Part shown: positions 1 to 13,069 of the stretch, one piece after another
How positions within the stretch are numbered: the stretch's first letter is position 1
How the letters are laid out: the number at the start of each line of letters is the position of its first letter
Origin: Peromyscus leucopus
Taxonomy: Eukaryota; Chordata; Mammalia; Rodentia; Cricetidae
Assembly: GCF_004664715.2 (NCBI RefSeq)
Contig: NC_051069.1
Span: forward strand, 72,624,647-72,688,646
Length of the DNA stretch: 64,000 bases
Direction: 5' to 3'
The notes under the pieces: model-generated
Databases searched by the model: none
The model's input: only the letters and a program-made list of their open reading frames with translations
What the model was told of the DNA's origin: nothing
Program-made: the position numbers and the translations under genes

Positions 1-290
1 TAAACGGCCAGTAGCTAGGCAGGAGATATAGGCAGGACTTCCAGACAGAGAGAGCTCTGGAAAGGAGAAAGGGGGAGTCACTAGCCAGATGCAGAGGCAG
101 CAGGACATGCAGGAGGAGAGGCAAATGCCACGAGCCACGCGGCAGGATGTAGATGAATGTAAATGAGCTAATTTAAGTTATAAGAGATAGCGAGAAACAA
201 GCCTAAGCTAACGCCGAGCTTTCATGATGAATAAGAAGTCTCCGTGTTGTTCTTTGGGATCTGGCTGGAGGGACAGAGAAAGCCTCGTCA
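1..290 (+). mobile_element. LTR fragment cut by the window start
   Basis: This is the 3' part of an LTR of the same superfamily in + orientation. It contains gctaatttaagttataagag, gagaaacaagcctaagcta and the tail gggatctggctggagggaca, which is the complement of the 16124 copy's start. It ends at about 290 with TCA. The element continues upstream of the window. Confidence 0.75.
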
Positions 291-928
291 CAGTGGCTTG
301 AGGAAAGCTTTCATGACTCAGAGGGGAACGGGCTAGATGGCGGTGGCGGTACGTCACACCTCTCTGGATGCTGGACAGTCACCGTCTGGGAACAAAGCAG
401 ATGCAGTCATTGGAAGGAAAGCTGGGAAGTGGGGAGCTCGCAGCTGTGGCCTGCACGCTGTATTAACGTGAGGGTGGGTGTGAAGGGGGAGGACAGACAG
501 GCACTGCCCAGAGTCACAGCTGTGCAGTGTGTCCTTGCTGCTGTGCATGACTGGCTATTATTTGAAGCATGCAATTGCCAGTCCAAGCTGTTGTTTCCCT
601 GTGGGGTGTATTCAGTGAAGCTCTTCTGTAAGCAAGCCTTAGAAAAGAGGTCAAAAGCAGCCAAGTCAGGAGGTGATCATAGGCGGGACCAGGGTTCTGT
701 GCTCAGTTGCTCGACTCTGAGCGAGCAGACCTTTGCTTATCTTCACTGTCCTCTGGTGGGATAGTGACTGCCGCGTCGCAGATGAAAAAGGCTGAAGAGA
801 ACTGACTCAAACCAGATCATGTTTAGTTGGTGCCCTGACCTGGAGTCAAGCTCTGGTTGACAGCTGGCTAAGCTTCCAGAGCGGAAATCCTCCCCTGTGG
901 TCTCTGTCCTCAGGTACATTGTACCCCG

Positions 929-931
<3 letters not shown>

Positions 932-971
<40 letters not shown>
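932..971. repeat. (GT)20 microsatellite
   Basis: Uninterrupted GT dinucleotides in intron 1. Confidence 0.98.
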
Positions 972-973
<2 letters not shown>

Positions 974-1406
974 CGGAGATGCTGACATCCTGCAGTTTGT
1001 CGGTTTGTCTGCACAAAGAGCTGCCCTACGGGTCAGTGGTTCCCCGCTGGAGGGCACTGGGGGAGGAGCGGGAAGCAGGCTTCAGGATGGGGTTGTGCAA
1101 GGAGTGATGGACAGAGGCAGGAATAACTCGAGGGCCCAAGGAATGGAGGTAAGTAGAGACTGTTCGTTCCTTTCCTAGGGCCATGGGACTTAAATATCAG
1201 AAATAGGTCTTACTCTTCTTGCTGCTGGAGGTTGGAGAGCCAAGTGTTAGTTAGCCTTCTGAGGACTGTGAGGGAGAGTCTGCTCCTGGGATCTGCTGGC
1301 AACCGTAGGCAGATTGGGCTTGTAGATACATTGCCCCGATAGCCTTTGTGTTTATGTGGCTTTCTCCCTATGTGCGTGTCCGTGTCTGTCTTTGGTGTTC
1401 AAAATG

Positions 1407-1407
<1 letters not shown>

Positions 1408-1448
<41 letters not shown>

Positions 1449-1470
1449 GGTTTTGCATGTGCGTGCGTGC

Positions 1471-1504
<34 letters not shown>
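1408..1504. repeat. (CA)n then (GT)n, opposed microsatellites
   Basis: (CA)19.5 at 1408-1446, a 12-base spacer, then a GTGC/GT tract at 1459-1504. The two arms are complementary. Confidence 0.97.
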
Positions 1505-1506
<2 letters not shown>

Positions 1507-2260
1507 AACTACGTATGTTATAGTAGGGCTTACTCTAATGACCTCATCCTAAGGAGCATCTGCAAAGATCCTGCTTCTAAGTGAAGTGGCATTCACCAGT
1601 ACCCAGAGTTGGTACTTCGCTGTCTTTGAGATGCATGTAATACAATATAGAGCCATGTCCAGTCTGAGGGGTGAACTACGCAGATGGATAGAATTTTCTC
1701 TTTAGCTGGAAAGATTCTGGGCAGGTTTCTTTCACTTTGAAGTTAGCAGCTAGATAGCAAATTGTATGGGAATGTAGTCCGTGTGTGAGGTTTGCTGCTA
1801 GGAAGGGCAAAACTTTTTAAAAATTTTATTTATTTTCTTTATTACCATGGAAGGGGAAGTTCTGGCCTCAGTTTTTCCAGTACATTTTAATATTTCCCAA
1901 TTTTAACATTCCTTTCTAAGAAAAAAACATTTAAATTTGTCAATATGAATATAATCACTAGCATGGAATTTTCCTTTGTTAATTTAGGGACTTTTTTAAA
2001 AAAAAAATCCATTTGTGTTTAGATATTTTGAGTCAGCATTTCAAACCATCTTTGAAACCAAGCTACATCTTGACAAGTCTTTGTGATATGAAGTTCAGGG
2101 TGGTCTCCACACCCCAGGCAGAGTGTAAGACTTCTGTTTTGTTTTTCAATTTTTAAAAATAAAACACAGAAAAAGAGAGCCACTATTTTGAAAAAAACTG
2201 CAAAGTCCATTGGGAAGTGAGGTGAGCTCCTAAGTAAATGGGATTTCTTCATGTGTATGT

Positions 2261-2261
<1 letters not shown>

Positions 2262-2305
<44 letters not shown>

Positions 2306-2585
2306 ATGTGCTTGCATGTGGAGGCCTCAGCTTGATGTGAGTGTCAGTTGTTATCACTCTCCACCTTACTTTTGGGGAGAGGCTCTCTTCCTGAACTTGG
2401 AGCTCACTGATTGGCTAGCCTGACCAGGGAGGGCCAGAGACCCTCCTGTCTCCTTTTGTCTCTCCCTGCACTAGGATTACAGGCAGAGGTTGACACGCCT
2501 GGCCTTTTTGGTTCGTTTTAAACTGGAGATGCTTATGCACACAAGAAACATTTTGCCCACTGAGTAATTTCTCCAGCACAGTGCT
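2262..2585 (-). repeat. B4-type (ID-B1 fusion) SINE with (TG)n tail
   Basis: In complement the ID-like head is at the right end (cactgagtaatttctccagc) and the B1-like part at the left (ctggagctcactgattggct is the + strand order). The (TG)n tract 2262-2303 takes the place of the tail. Confidence 0.65.
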
Positions 2586-2937
2586 CTCCTATTTAGGTTT
2601 TTTGATGTTTAGTTTATGAAAAGTTTTGAAACGAATTATACTTTTCTTGGATTAGAACAACATAGCAGAATAGAAAGTCTATATTTATCAAGAGGTTTTT
2701 CTGCTTAAAATTAAAAATTGGCCCGATTTACTGATAATTACATATACAGAAATGTAGGTTTTAAAAATGAGATCAAGAAATTATCCACCTGCCAAGTCAG
2801 TTTCTAAAAACTCAGCAGCCCACTATTAGAGGAGAGGGAGTCGTTTTCCTCAGTGGTGAAGCTGCAGCTTAGAGGCTCATGCTTCGAGAAACAATCTCCC
2901 ACCTGCTCATTCAAGAAACCCTTATTACACCCAGTGG

Positions 2938-2938
<1 letters not shown>

Positions 2939-2992
<54 letters not shown>

Positions 2993-3325
2993 GCGCGCAC
3001 ACGCACACACAAACGCACGCACGCACGCACGCACACACACCACACACATATTAACACACACTACACACATTCATACACACACACACCACACGCATCCTCA
3101 CACATACACCACACACACACGTACACACACCACACACACTCATATACACACATACACACACTCACCCACACCACACACATACTTCACACACACACCACAC
3201 ATACTTCACACATACACACACCACACACAGACTTATACTCATACACACACATACCATACACTCTCTCTCACACACACACACACCACACATGCATCACACA
3301 CTCACACACATATACATTCACGAAA
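2939..3325. repeat. (CA)n microsatellite and degenerate CA-rich satellite
   Basis: A pure (CA) run at 2939-2990 grades through GCGCGC and CACG steps into about 330 bases of imperfect CACACAYA repeats. The long CA-frame ORFs here are artefacts. Confidence 0.97.
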
Positions 3326-3974
3326 GCAGGAAGAGAACCCATTGGGAAGAAGGGGTTCGCAAGAGTGAGGGGGGATAAGTGAGGTCATGGAGGGTGCCTA
3401 TGATCAGATGTGTTATATACATGATAAAATTGGCAAGTAATAAAGTATTTAAAAATAGAAAACAAATGACTATCTGACCACACACATACACAAACATTGT
3501 AGGTTTGGGAACAAGAACTATGTCCCAGCTTGCACTCACTCTCCAGTGTACCCTGTCCGTTTGTGTTTGGCCTTTGTTTTAATTTATCAAATTCTGTAGC
3601 AGCTTTTCTACCCCCAGACCCTCCTTTACCCTCCTTTCTAATAGAAAGACGTGATAAAAAGTCCACTTACTTGTCTTTCAATTAACTACTCTTTCCAATT
3701 TTAAAATGATCTTTGGAACACTGGAAAAAGCAACAACCAAACATCCAGTTTGTGTCTCTGAGCTGTAAAGGGACCCTCCTGGGCCTTGGCAGTCCTTTAG
3801 TGAGAACTGATTTCCCGGGATTAGGGTTGCTGTAGCTGCAGAGAACACTTAACATTTTGATTTAAATCACGTTCTGTTTTCAGTACATTTCTTGGATTAA
3901 TCTTATATTGCTTATCTGTTATGCTGAAGAGGACTTTAACTTCCCAAATTAGAAATTTAGTGAAAATCTGCTTT

Positions 3975-4265
3975 CTGTGAATGGCCATGGTTTGGGAGGA
4001 GATTGGTCTCCCAAAGACTGCCAGAGGTGATGGGGCTTAGTGGGGGAGGGCTTAAGTGGTCATTTTGGGGGACTGCCCTAGGAAGGGATGAGGGTAGTTG
4101 TCCTGGGACCTCTGTTCATGAGCTGTGACTTCCTATTTTTGCCATACGAATACTCTCTCTTCTGCCATGTTGTGTCAGAGGTAAGTGGACCTCATTACAG
4201 GACACTGAACTGTTGGAACAGCCTGAAGTTGAACTTAAAGCCTCCAAGCCTCTAAGCAAAAAATG
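3975..4265 (+). mobile_element. MST-like MaLR LTR fragment
   Basis: The run gaggtgatggggcttagtgg, a later ttctgccatgttgtgtcaga and the cctccaagcctctaagcaaa end resemble the MST/MaLR pattern. A B1 SINE follows directly. Confidence 0.45.
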
Positions 4266-4280
4266 TATTTTTTTTTTTTT

Positions 4281-4422
4281 TGTACTCAGGAGACAGAGGC
4301 AGGCCGGTCTCTATGAGTTCCAGGTCAGCCTGGTCTGCAAAGAGAGTTCTAGGACAGCCAGGGCTATTAAACAGAGAAACTGTGTCTCAAAAAAACAACA
4401 AACAAAAGAAAAAGAAACTTGC
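4281..4422 (+). repeat. B1 SINE, diverged
   Basis: It shows tactcaggagacagaggcag, gttccaggtcagcctggtct and an A-rich tail. Confidence 0.8.
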
Positions 4423-5536
4423 CATTGAGCTTTATGGCCAGTGGGTTTGGGACAGTGATCCACATGTGCCATGGCCTAAGTTTCAGGGATGACCGGTGTT
4501 TGGAGAGGTGGGGTGGGAAGGAGGAGAAGAGACCGGCAGCAGCCTAAGCTAGCTAGCTGCTGAGTAATCTGCGTCCCTGCAGCTTCCTTCTGTCTCCTCC
4601 CGTAATAGGCTTATCTGCGCTCTCCCTCCGGCATCTGCTGCTGCCCTAGGAACTGGCTGTCATACTCTGAAGGGCTGGAAGTGTTATCTCTTGTGTATTA
4701 GGTTGCTTTTCTCCCCCTAAACTCTAAAACAGAAATCAGACTCGGAAAAGCACTTACTTGAGTGTTTCCTTTCTGGACTCATGACAACTTCGCAGTGCAA
4801 TGGAAAGCTGAATTACCGGCCCATCTACCTACAGAGGCACCTCGGCCGGTGTACCACTCCCACCCCACCCGAAGGTTTCTTTGGTCCCTCTGTCCCCACT
4901 GACAGCTTATTCCTGAGGGATTCTGACTTTTCAGGACTGGCTCAGTGCCTGACAGAATATAAGGAGGGGTTTCCTGGAACTGACCGAGGTGTGCATCAGG
5001 GTGTGTCCACATTGTTGTGGACCTTGGTGGCCCCGGGCCAGCACCTCTTTGGATCTCCCAGAACAGCAGCACAGTGTTGGCTGTGACAGAAGCAGCCAGT
5101 CCTGATGACGCAAGGGTGTGTTTTCTTCTTCCCGCTGAGTGGTGGTCAAGGCTGGGAAGCGGCTTTTTACAACTCTTGGATCTGGTCAATTCATAGTGGA
5201 GGGTTGAGGAATGAAAGACAAGACCCAGTTAAGTTAACCTGCTTGGCAGGTCAGATCAGTGGTGTTTGGTAAATGTCATAGGTAAGGCAGCAGCTGTTGC
5301 TGCATTCCAGCCTGAAACTGAAAACAAAGCAAAGAAAACAGCAGCAGTCAGCATAGCTGACACAGCCCAACACAGGGGTGGGATGCGGGCTGCTTAAGTC
5401 ATGGCATTCCCCTGTGGCCTGCAGCTCAGCAGCCCGCCGCCACTGCTGCTTGGCTTTAATGGTTGTTGTGTTCCTTTGGGTGAGAATTGGCTCCTCCATG
5501 AGCCTGGAACCCTGACTGATAGGAGTTTGAGTTACC

Positions 5537-5555
5537 GGGGGGGGGGGGGGGGGGG
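5537..5555. repeat. G19 homopolymer
   Basis: Nineteen consecutive G on the + strand. Confidence 0.9.
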
Positions 5556-5584
5556 AATGAGAATATATGAATATGAATATGAGT

Positions 5585-6385
5585 CGCAGTGATCATGGGG
5601 GTGCACATATGTTTGCCTGTGCATATGGAGGCTGGAAATCAACCTTAGGTCATTCCCTAGTGTTATGCCCAGATCGTGGAGACCCCCAAAAGACCGCCAT
5701 GGAGACTGAATCCCATATGTAAAAGCAAAGAGCCTTTATTCAAGGACAAGCTTGGTCTCTGTCTATCCAACAGAACGGTGAGAGCAGAGAGCCCCGAGCC
5801 CAGGCGGGGTGGGGTTTTTATCATAGCAGAGGTTGGGGTGAGGGGATTTCCAGGGTTCAGGACCCTGATTGGCTGACATTTGTCTAGGGATATCTGTAAA
5901 AGGGAAATAGTTGTTTGCTAAGTTCCAGGACATATGGCGATCTTATCTAATCTTACCTGATGGTTGGAATGTTTGAGATGTCAGGTTCTTCCCTTTAGAT
6001 GCTGGCCCATCTCTGGGTGAATCCCTGGGTGGTGTCAGCTTATGATTTTTCCTGGATGGGGTGTTGGGTGCCAGCAAGCCTGTCATGTTAGCTGTGTTTG
6101 GGCCTCTAAGCCTGTCATGGCAACTGTGTGGTCAAGCTGCTTTGGGTGCCCCTCACACCCAGAACCATCATTCTCCATTTTATTTTTGTTTTCTGTGCCA
6201 GGGTCCCTCACTGTCTGGATCTTCCTGAGCAGTCTAGGCAGATTGGCCAGTCCCAGAAGCCACCTTTCTCTGCCATACTAGGGCCAAATATGCACTGCCA
6301 CTCAGATTTTTCAGATGGGTTCTGGGGACAGAATCCCAGCTCTCAGGTTTGCACTTGACCAGCTGAGCTAACCTCCCAGCTCTAC
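5585..6385 (-). repeat. B4-type SINE split by the LTR at 5661-6170
   Basis: The B1-like left part is 5585-5660. The remainder continues from about 6171 to the ID-like head ccagctgagctaacctcccagct ending near 6385. Confidence 0.6.
5661..6170 (-). mobile_element. LTR inserted in a B4-type SINE
   Basis: A block of about 510 bases starting TGTTATGCCC and ending near CCATCA interrupts an antisense B4-type SINE, which resumes with the B1-like cagggtccctcact. On the minus strand it has a GATAAAAA box (complement near 5816-5823) and AATAAA (complement of 5735-5740), the normal TATA and polyadenylation layout of an LTR. Target duplications could not be resolved, so the borders are approximate. Confidence 0.6.
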
Positions 6386-6591
6386 ACTTTCCTAATACTT
6401 AATGTATAAAAAAAGAAATAAGCATTTGTGTTGAGTATATGTCAGCTTACTTAATATTAGATTGGGTTTGTGTTCGATCCCTACACTCATGTACTTGTAT
6501 TTATCCATGGGAAGTCTGTCATTGGCAGGCTGTACACAACATGGTTAAAGCAATGGCTGTCAGAATCTTGGGTGCCACTCATGAAGGACAA

Positions 6592-6953
6592 GTATGCTGG
6601 TTAATTTTTGTCAACTCCACACAAATTAGAGTCACCTGGGAAGAGGGAACCTCCATTTTGAATGGATTGGCCTGTGGAGCATTTTCTAAATAGCTAATTG
6701 AAGTAGGAGGGGCCAGCCCATTCATGCACACTGTCCTGACCCGTGTAAAAGTTGAGCAAGTCCAAGGAAACAAGCTAGGAAAGCAGCATTCCTTAGAGTT
6801 TCTGCTTCAGTTCCTGTCTTGAGTTCCTGCCCTGTCTTCCCTCAGTGAAAAATTGTGACCCGGAAGTTGTAAGGTAAGAGATGAGACCTAACCCCTCTCT
6901 TCCCAAGTTGCTTTGGGTTGGAGTTTTATCACAGCAATAGAAAGCAAATTACT
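6592..6953 (+). mobile_element. URR1-type hAT-Charlie DNA transposon
   Basis: The rodent URR1 pattern is clear: tgctggttaatttttgtcaa at the start, a middle part with attggcctgtgg, and the end caagttgctttgggttgg...atcacagcaatag. It is non-coding. Confidence 0.75.
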
Positions 6954-7315
6954 GTAGCTGAGTAACCTGAACCATTCATTTGTAAATGTGGGTTGAGAAG
7001 GGTTTGCGATGGATCAAACTGCTGCTGTGAGAGTCATCCCACACAGTGCCAGGTGATGCACAGTGGTCGTGTTGTTCCTGTTGGGTTGCCATCAGAAGCA
7101 TGGAGTAGTTAATAGGTGCAATAAAAAAAAGTGACCTTGAACCTTATGAGATCTGTAACCATCCCCAAATGGTGTACAGTGCATATAGTAATGCTCAGCT
7201 GCAGTTCATTTTGAGATAATTTTAGGAGTTTCCCAGTAATTTAGGTGTAAGGGATTTTCTGTTTGAACTTGAATTAATAAGAGCATACGATTTGAACATG
7301 TTCCCTACAGACCAA

Positions 7316-9530
7316 TATAGCTGGAGACTTTCTCTCCAGTTCCCGCCAAGCCCCGGCAGTCCCACAGCCCACTTCTAAAATAAATACACAGACGCTTACA
7401 TTATTTAAACTGTTTGGCCTAATGGCTCAGGCTTCTTGTTATCTAGTTCCTATATCTTAAATTAACCCATTTCTATAAATCTATACCTTGCCACATGGCT
7501 CGTGGCTTACCAGTATCTTACATGTTGGTATTCATGACAGCGGCTGGCAGCATCTCCTAACTCAGCCTTCCTGTTCCCAGAATTCTCTTCTCTGCTTGTC
7601 CTGCCTGGCTACTGGCCAATCAGCATTTTATTTATACAGAGCAATATCCACAGCACTTCTCCTTTTCTTTTTTTTTTTTCAAAAAGGAAGGTTTTAACTT
7701 TCACATAGTAAAATTATATATAACAAAACAATTATCAAGCAAGAATTACAGTTACGATATCTAGTCTATTTATAATATCTAGTCTATTTGTATTTGGCAG
7801 AATTAAAGAAGATATCCTGTCTATCCTATATTTGTGAGTCTAACGTTTCAAATCTAACTTCTCTTTTATCATAACTAAAGAAATTATAACTATCTAGTCT
7901 TCAACTACATCAAAGACCTCAGAAGGATATAATATTACCTGAGAAATGGGAGAAGGACACAAACAACTTTCGGGAGTCTTGCAAGAGTAGACAGAGAGAC
8001 AGCTGGCAGCCTGGACAGTCATCCAAAGTTCCTCTGTAAAGTTGGGACATCTGTCTTCAGCCCACAGGCCTAGAGTCTCTCAGTCATTTCTTTCTGTGTC
8101 CTGTAGAATGTCTGGCAGTTTCCTCTGTGAAGCAGGAACCTGAAGGACTATTTTGCCAAGCAAAGTTCAGAGGTCACCTTCCTATGGGTCCTGCATGTCC
8201 AGGTGATCAAGCAGTCCAGGCAAGAACAGTTTCTTGCCCAAATGGCTGTTTTTGCCAAGAAAAAGATAAAGTCTATGTAGAGTGTCTTTGATGCCCATCC
8301 TCCTCTCTGAAGTAAATCGGTGCTGCCAGGAGCAGACATGTCTCATTGTCCAGAAAGTCTAAATTTTTTAAAACATTTTAAATGCCATATTCTGTAGGTC
8401 TTTGAAGTGTTTGAAGAGTACCTATCTATCTGAAATATATCTATGTATACCTAGAAAACTTAACATGACTGTAAGTTTGACTATCATAGAAGACTAATTG
8501 TTCCATTACAATTTAAATGAGTTGTATAAACATAATACCTTAAACAAGAGTAAAAATATACATGCAGTATAACAAAATTAACTTTAAATTTGTATTAATA
8601 AACTAAAATCTATAGCAATGTAAAACATTTTTTAAAAAGTTTCTACTCTTCAACAGCAGGCTCATTAGTCTACTCTTTCATCCCACTGTATCTAAACCAT
8701 CCCCCCTTCTTTTTAAGAAAGAGATTACATTTATAATCAACCTGCTTTAAATAAAAATAGTGGTTTTTCTCTGTCCCACACCAGAGGAACACAAGACTCA
8801 AACTTTTTTTTTTTTTTTTCAGTAGACTTGGGTTTAGAGAAGGAGTGAGTCAATTCCATCTTCAAAGCCAGTTTGGTATATTTGGAAATTTGGGTGTAGC
8901 TTCTCATACTACTTCCTGCTAGATGTGGGTGCTTTATCTTATGGGGACACAAAGAAAATTTATGATTATGGAGTAGTTCATGAGGGTGTATTGTCTGAGC
9001 CAGTTGCCTTGAAACCGTTCTGGATGTTGGATCATCTGGGCCATGGTGTCATCGGAGACCTTTCCAGGGGGTCTTGGCTGGTCAAACCTGATGTATCTTA
9101 ATCTGGAACAAATCCATAGCCTCTGGCTTTCTGTGGAAACAAAAGCAGAGCCTCCTTTCCAAAGCAACATATCCTTATATCCAAATTTTGAAGTCAAGGT
9201 ACCTTTAAAATATACATATTGGCTTAACTCAACAGCTTTCACAATCAAATGTCTTTCTGCAGTTAAGAATATCAAAGACAACATAATCCAGATTCTCTGT
9301 GTGATATCCATCTTTACATGGCTTATTTTTTATATTGCCTTTACTGTCTCTTTAAAGACTTTATTTTTAAAAGCTATCTATTTTTTTATATAACTGTATA
9401 TATTTCTTTTTTTGTCTCTTTTAGGCCTACATATATTTTACACACATTGTAAACTGTTTCATCTGAATCTGTCTTATTGTGAACGTATTGTTTTAAACTG
9501 CAGCATTCTAAGACTGAAAGGGCTCTGTGG
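7316..9530 (-). mobile_element. partial LTR retrotransposon, same family as 22759-25740
   Basis: The 3' LTR is 7316-7655 (minus-strand start TGCTGTGGATAT), preceded on that strand by an A/G-rich polypurine tract. The internal region 7656-9530 is collinear with 23104-25000 of the complete element; examples are the shared aaggttttaacttt, tttgaagtgtttgaag and atcatctgggcc/atcacctgggcc segments. Similarity stops near 9500 and no second LTR follows, so the 5' end is missing. The 125-codon minus-strand reading frame at 8934-9311 lies inside this non-coding internal region and has no recognisable domain. Confidence 0.8.
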
Positions 9531-12500
9531 CTGTTGGTCCCATATCAGAGACCAATGACTGTGTGCTCGCTGTGATCTTTTTTTCCACATTGATAGGTAA
9601 TTCATGTATTGTATGGTCATTTAGACCATATCTAGCCACTGTCTCTGCATGCTTATTGTTCTGCCAGTGGTCTCTCTTCTTTGCACTGCGTAGTGTCTAG
9701 TTTTAGAGTCCTGATTTGACTTAAAGTTTTTGAGACTTGTCCTATTTTTTTCTAAATGACGTCAGTGACTACGGGCCACTTGCTTCCTGGAGAGCTGGTT
9801 CGGAGTCTTGTCTGTGAGGAGCAGGATGGCTGGTTGTCGGTGGGACCTGCACAGGCCTCAGAGGAAGGAGGATCCAGGCTGGTCCCCGTGTTCTTACTCT
9901 CAGTCCTTAGACTGCATTTTACTGTCTTTGAGAATTGTGTAATCGAATGCAGAGGATTTCAGGTCTGGCGGTAACAGGGAAGAGGACCATGAGGCACCAG
10001 GTAGAACCGATGGATACGTTGCAGTAGTACTTGTCTCTCACGTTGGCATTGTCCACAGTTCTGACTCTGAAGTTGAAAAGCTTTTGTAATTTAGGGTGGA
10101 TGCTTTCAGCCCTATCAGATGGGCAGGTAGGTGATGCTGAAAGAGGTGGAGAGAAGGGGGCTTTAAGGAACATGCCATGGAAACAGGAGAAACAGATGCC
10201 TGGAATAGGTGTCCTGCTGTGCTGAGCCCCAGTGTTTAAAGGGTGGGTGAGCAGTTAGTTTTTACCTGTACTCAGCAATGTGGTAGGTGGTTTTGTTTTT
10301 GTTTTTTTTCTATTTAATCTTTGCAAGCATCCGCTAAACTGTGATTTGTTATACCCATCTCTTTAATCTCAGCACTCGGGAGGCAGAGGCAGGCGGATCT
10401 CTGTGAGTTCGAGGCCAGCCTGGTCTACAGAGCGAGATCCAGGACAGGCACCAAAACTACACAGAGAAACCCTGTCTCGAAAAAGCAAAACAATAACAAC
10501 AACAACAACAACAAAAAGAATATCAAGGCACAGGGTGGTCACATATGCTGAGATTATTCACCTCATCACTGGGGCTTAGGTTCTAAGCCTTGTCCTTTAT
10601 TTAGTTTTGAGTCTCGAGCTTTTTCTATTGTGCCATGTTGCCCGCCAGAAAAGCCCCTGACTGGAGACTGGGAGAACACGTGTTGTGCAAAAGCCTCGAG
10701 CTGACTAGAATAACTAGAGTGGGCAAGCTTGAGCTTTACAATGGGATGGGGCAGCGTTCTCAAGGAGCAGTTCCAGAGTCCCTGTGTGGCTGCTCAGCAG
10801 GTAATTACAGGCACAGTGTCTGTCTGTCGGGCAGGAGGAAACAATGACTCTGCCTCTGCAGAAACTGGCAAGTGCTGAGAGGAATGTGGTTTGAAATGGA
10901 AAGGCAAGGTATCACAACAGTAATACTGATGCCATTTATATCACCTGTAGGAAATACCAGGGGTATTTTGTGTGTATTCCTTGTGTTCCTTGAAGTAACG
11001 AGATGGAGTAGTCGTGTTTGTATTTCCTGTCCTTATCCCAGATAAAGATTAAATCAGATTAAAGGGAATGGAGACTAGCTGGGGGGACTACTTAGTGTTT
11101 GGTTGAGTGTCCTGAAACTCAAATGTGTGATTTGCCTAGAATGTGATTGTACTTCGGTGTGTGACAAAGTCAGCTGACTTCGTGTGTCAATTAGAGGGGA
11201 TGGGATGGGATGGAAGGGAATAGGGTAAAAAGGGAGAAGAGAGATTGATGGGATGTCTGGAACCCAGAGACGAAGTCAAGGACAGAGGATATTTGATATA
11301 CTGGGGCCTTGGACAGCAGGAGACCTGCTGGGTCAGGTGTCGGTGTAAATCGGTGCCCTCCTCATTTCTACCTTGGACCTTCTGTTGGGAGAACGAATTC
11401 CTGTGGCCCAATCACTGCTCTACAAAACAGCAGTCAAGGGGCAGAGTTGATCAGTATATGGCAGCTGCAGTGGGAATTTAATGCAAGGGAGGAGGTGGAA
11501 AGTGGAAGTTGGCGCTCGAAGGCCTGGAGGAGTATGGACAGCCTTAGCCTACTAGTGCAAGAGGAAAGATGTGGTCAGCATCCCTGGGAAGGCAGGAAGA
11601 GGGCAGGAGTGACCACTGCTGGTGGAGAGCCTCATCTGCTCCATTCAGCTGTTGAGGATGCTGTGCTTTTATGGTCATCCATCTCTCTGTGTCAGGTTCT
11701 GTACATGTAGTTGACACTCAGAACTCCTTCAGCTTGAGAGAAGTTTGTGTGATACACGGAAGGTGGTGCCTGGAAAGAAGATGGACTTTAGGGATGGAAA
11801 GACCTGGGTTTGGGTTTTGGCTCTGGTACCCCAACAGGCAAGGAGGCAGAACGGGTCTTTATCTCCCTGTAACTCGCAGTTCCATTTATAAAGCTGTTGA
11901 AGCTTGTTGAAGTCATAGCCACTGTTATCAGTATGAGTGTTATTTAAGTCCCATGCAGTAATCATTCTCTTGTCTTTGTGATTCTTCAACTTTAAATGAA
12001 CTGTTAGGATTTGGCTGAGGAAAGAATTACTGTGCTAATCAGATAACGGATCCTGAATTAGGTTGAACCTGGCCAGCCCTGGGAAGACCTACAGCTAACA
12101 CTGCTTATGAACACTAATGTGGATTGGATTGCAGCCTGAAAACCTCTTGTTAAGTTAGCGGAGTCTTGAAAATATTGAGCAAGTGTATTTTAGGTGCCGT
12201 AAGATATTGGTGTCACAAAAACATAGTCAGGATGGCCTCTCTTCCTGAGGTGGGTGAAAAAGCCCTGTGGTCCTGGCACCTCATCTCATCATAGCAGCAT
12301 GACATAAGTCCTCCCCCAGAGCTGTGTGAGTGGTTCCTTCGTCAGGGATCATCCCCCTGAGATCACCACAGCTCCCTGTTATTTCCAAGATTTCCCAGCT
12401 GTGAACTATTTGCCAGTGAGCTTGTTTTTGTTTGTTTTACAGTAGAAGTGAGCATGCCTGTCTATCACAATTGGGAAACCCAAGACTACATTGATAATTA

Positions 12501-13069
12501 TGTATGTTTTATCAGGATGACAGTCAAGGAGGGTCATTTTGTAAAGGGAGGAAATAATGGCCCCGAATGCTTGTTAAATGTTGATGGGCTTCATTGCTCT
12601 CTTACCTGCCTGACACCTGTGGGCATGTAAACAGAGGCAGTCTGTCCAGACAACCTGTGTGAGGTGTTATGGGAACAAAAGTGAGCGCTCGGAGCATGGT
12701 GCTAGTTGGGTGTTGGTCTCGCAGTCACACCAGCCACACGACTGAGATTGTTACACTCAAGGACAGACACTTGGATCAGACCCTCATCCCGGTTCTCACT
12801 GTGGTGCTACTGATATTTTGGGCTGGGTGGTTCTTTCCCATGTGACAGCTGTTCTGTGCATTCTAGACATAGAGATGGGGGGAGGGGACTCTACCTGCTG
12901 GGTCACCCTTGACCCGAGTTCCTGACAGCTAACAGGTTTCCAGACATGCTGAAATGCCCTGTGAGGTAAAAGCACACCTTAGTTGAGAAGCACTGCTCTG
13001 CCTATGGTAGCATAGGACGACGGACAATGGCATTGCAGCGTAAGAGGACTCCGACTGCCTTAGAGTGAG
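9531..13069. other. intron 1 stretch without genes
   Basis: Contains one B1 (10352-10516) and otherwise unique-looking sequence. No recognisable domain appears in the reading frames, including the 134-codon one at 11309-11710. Confidence 0.7.
10352..10516 (+). repeat. B1 SINE
   Basis: Full-length B1: taatctcagcactcgggagg through aaaccctgtctcgaaaaa, with an (AAC)n-rich tail. The variant gagatccaggacaggcacca is a form I associate with cricetid rodents. Confidence 0.92.

Larger units (their letters stand above)
291..3970. other. intron 1 stretch without genes
   Basis: Apart from the microsatellites and the B4-type SINE listed, I see no coding or RNA feature. Reading frames here run through CA/GT repeats. 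Confidence 0.7.

Noticed and set aside
2853..3382. Long plus-strand reading frames of about 170 codons rich in His-Thr
   Set aside because: They run through a (CA)n microsatellite, which lacks stops by composition.
4779..5189. 136-codon minus-strand frame
   Set aside because: No recognisable domain, no conserved splice sites; likely chance in GC-richer sequence.
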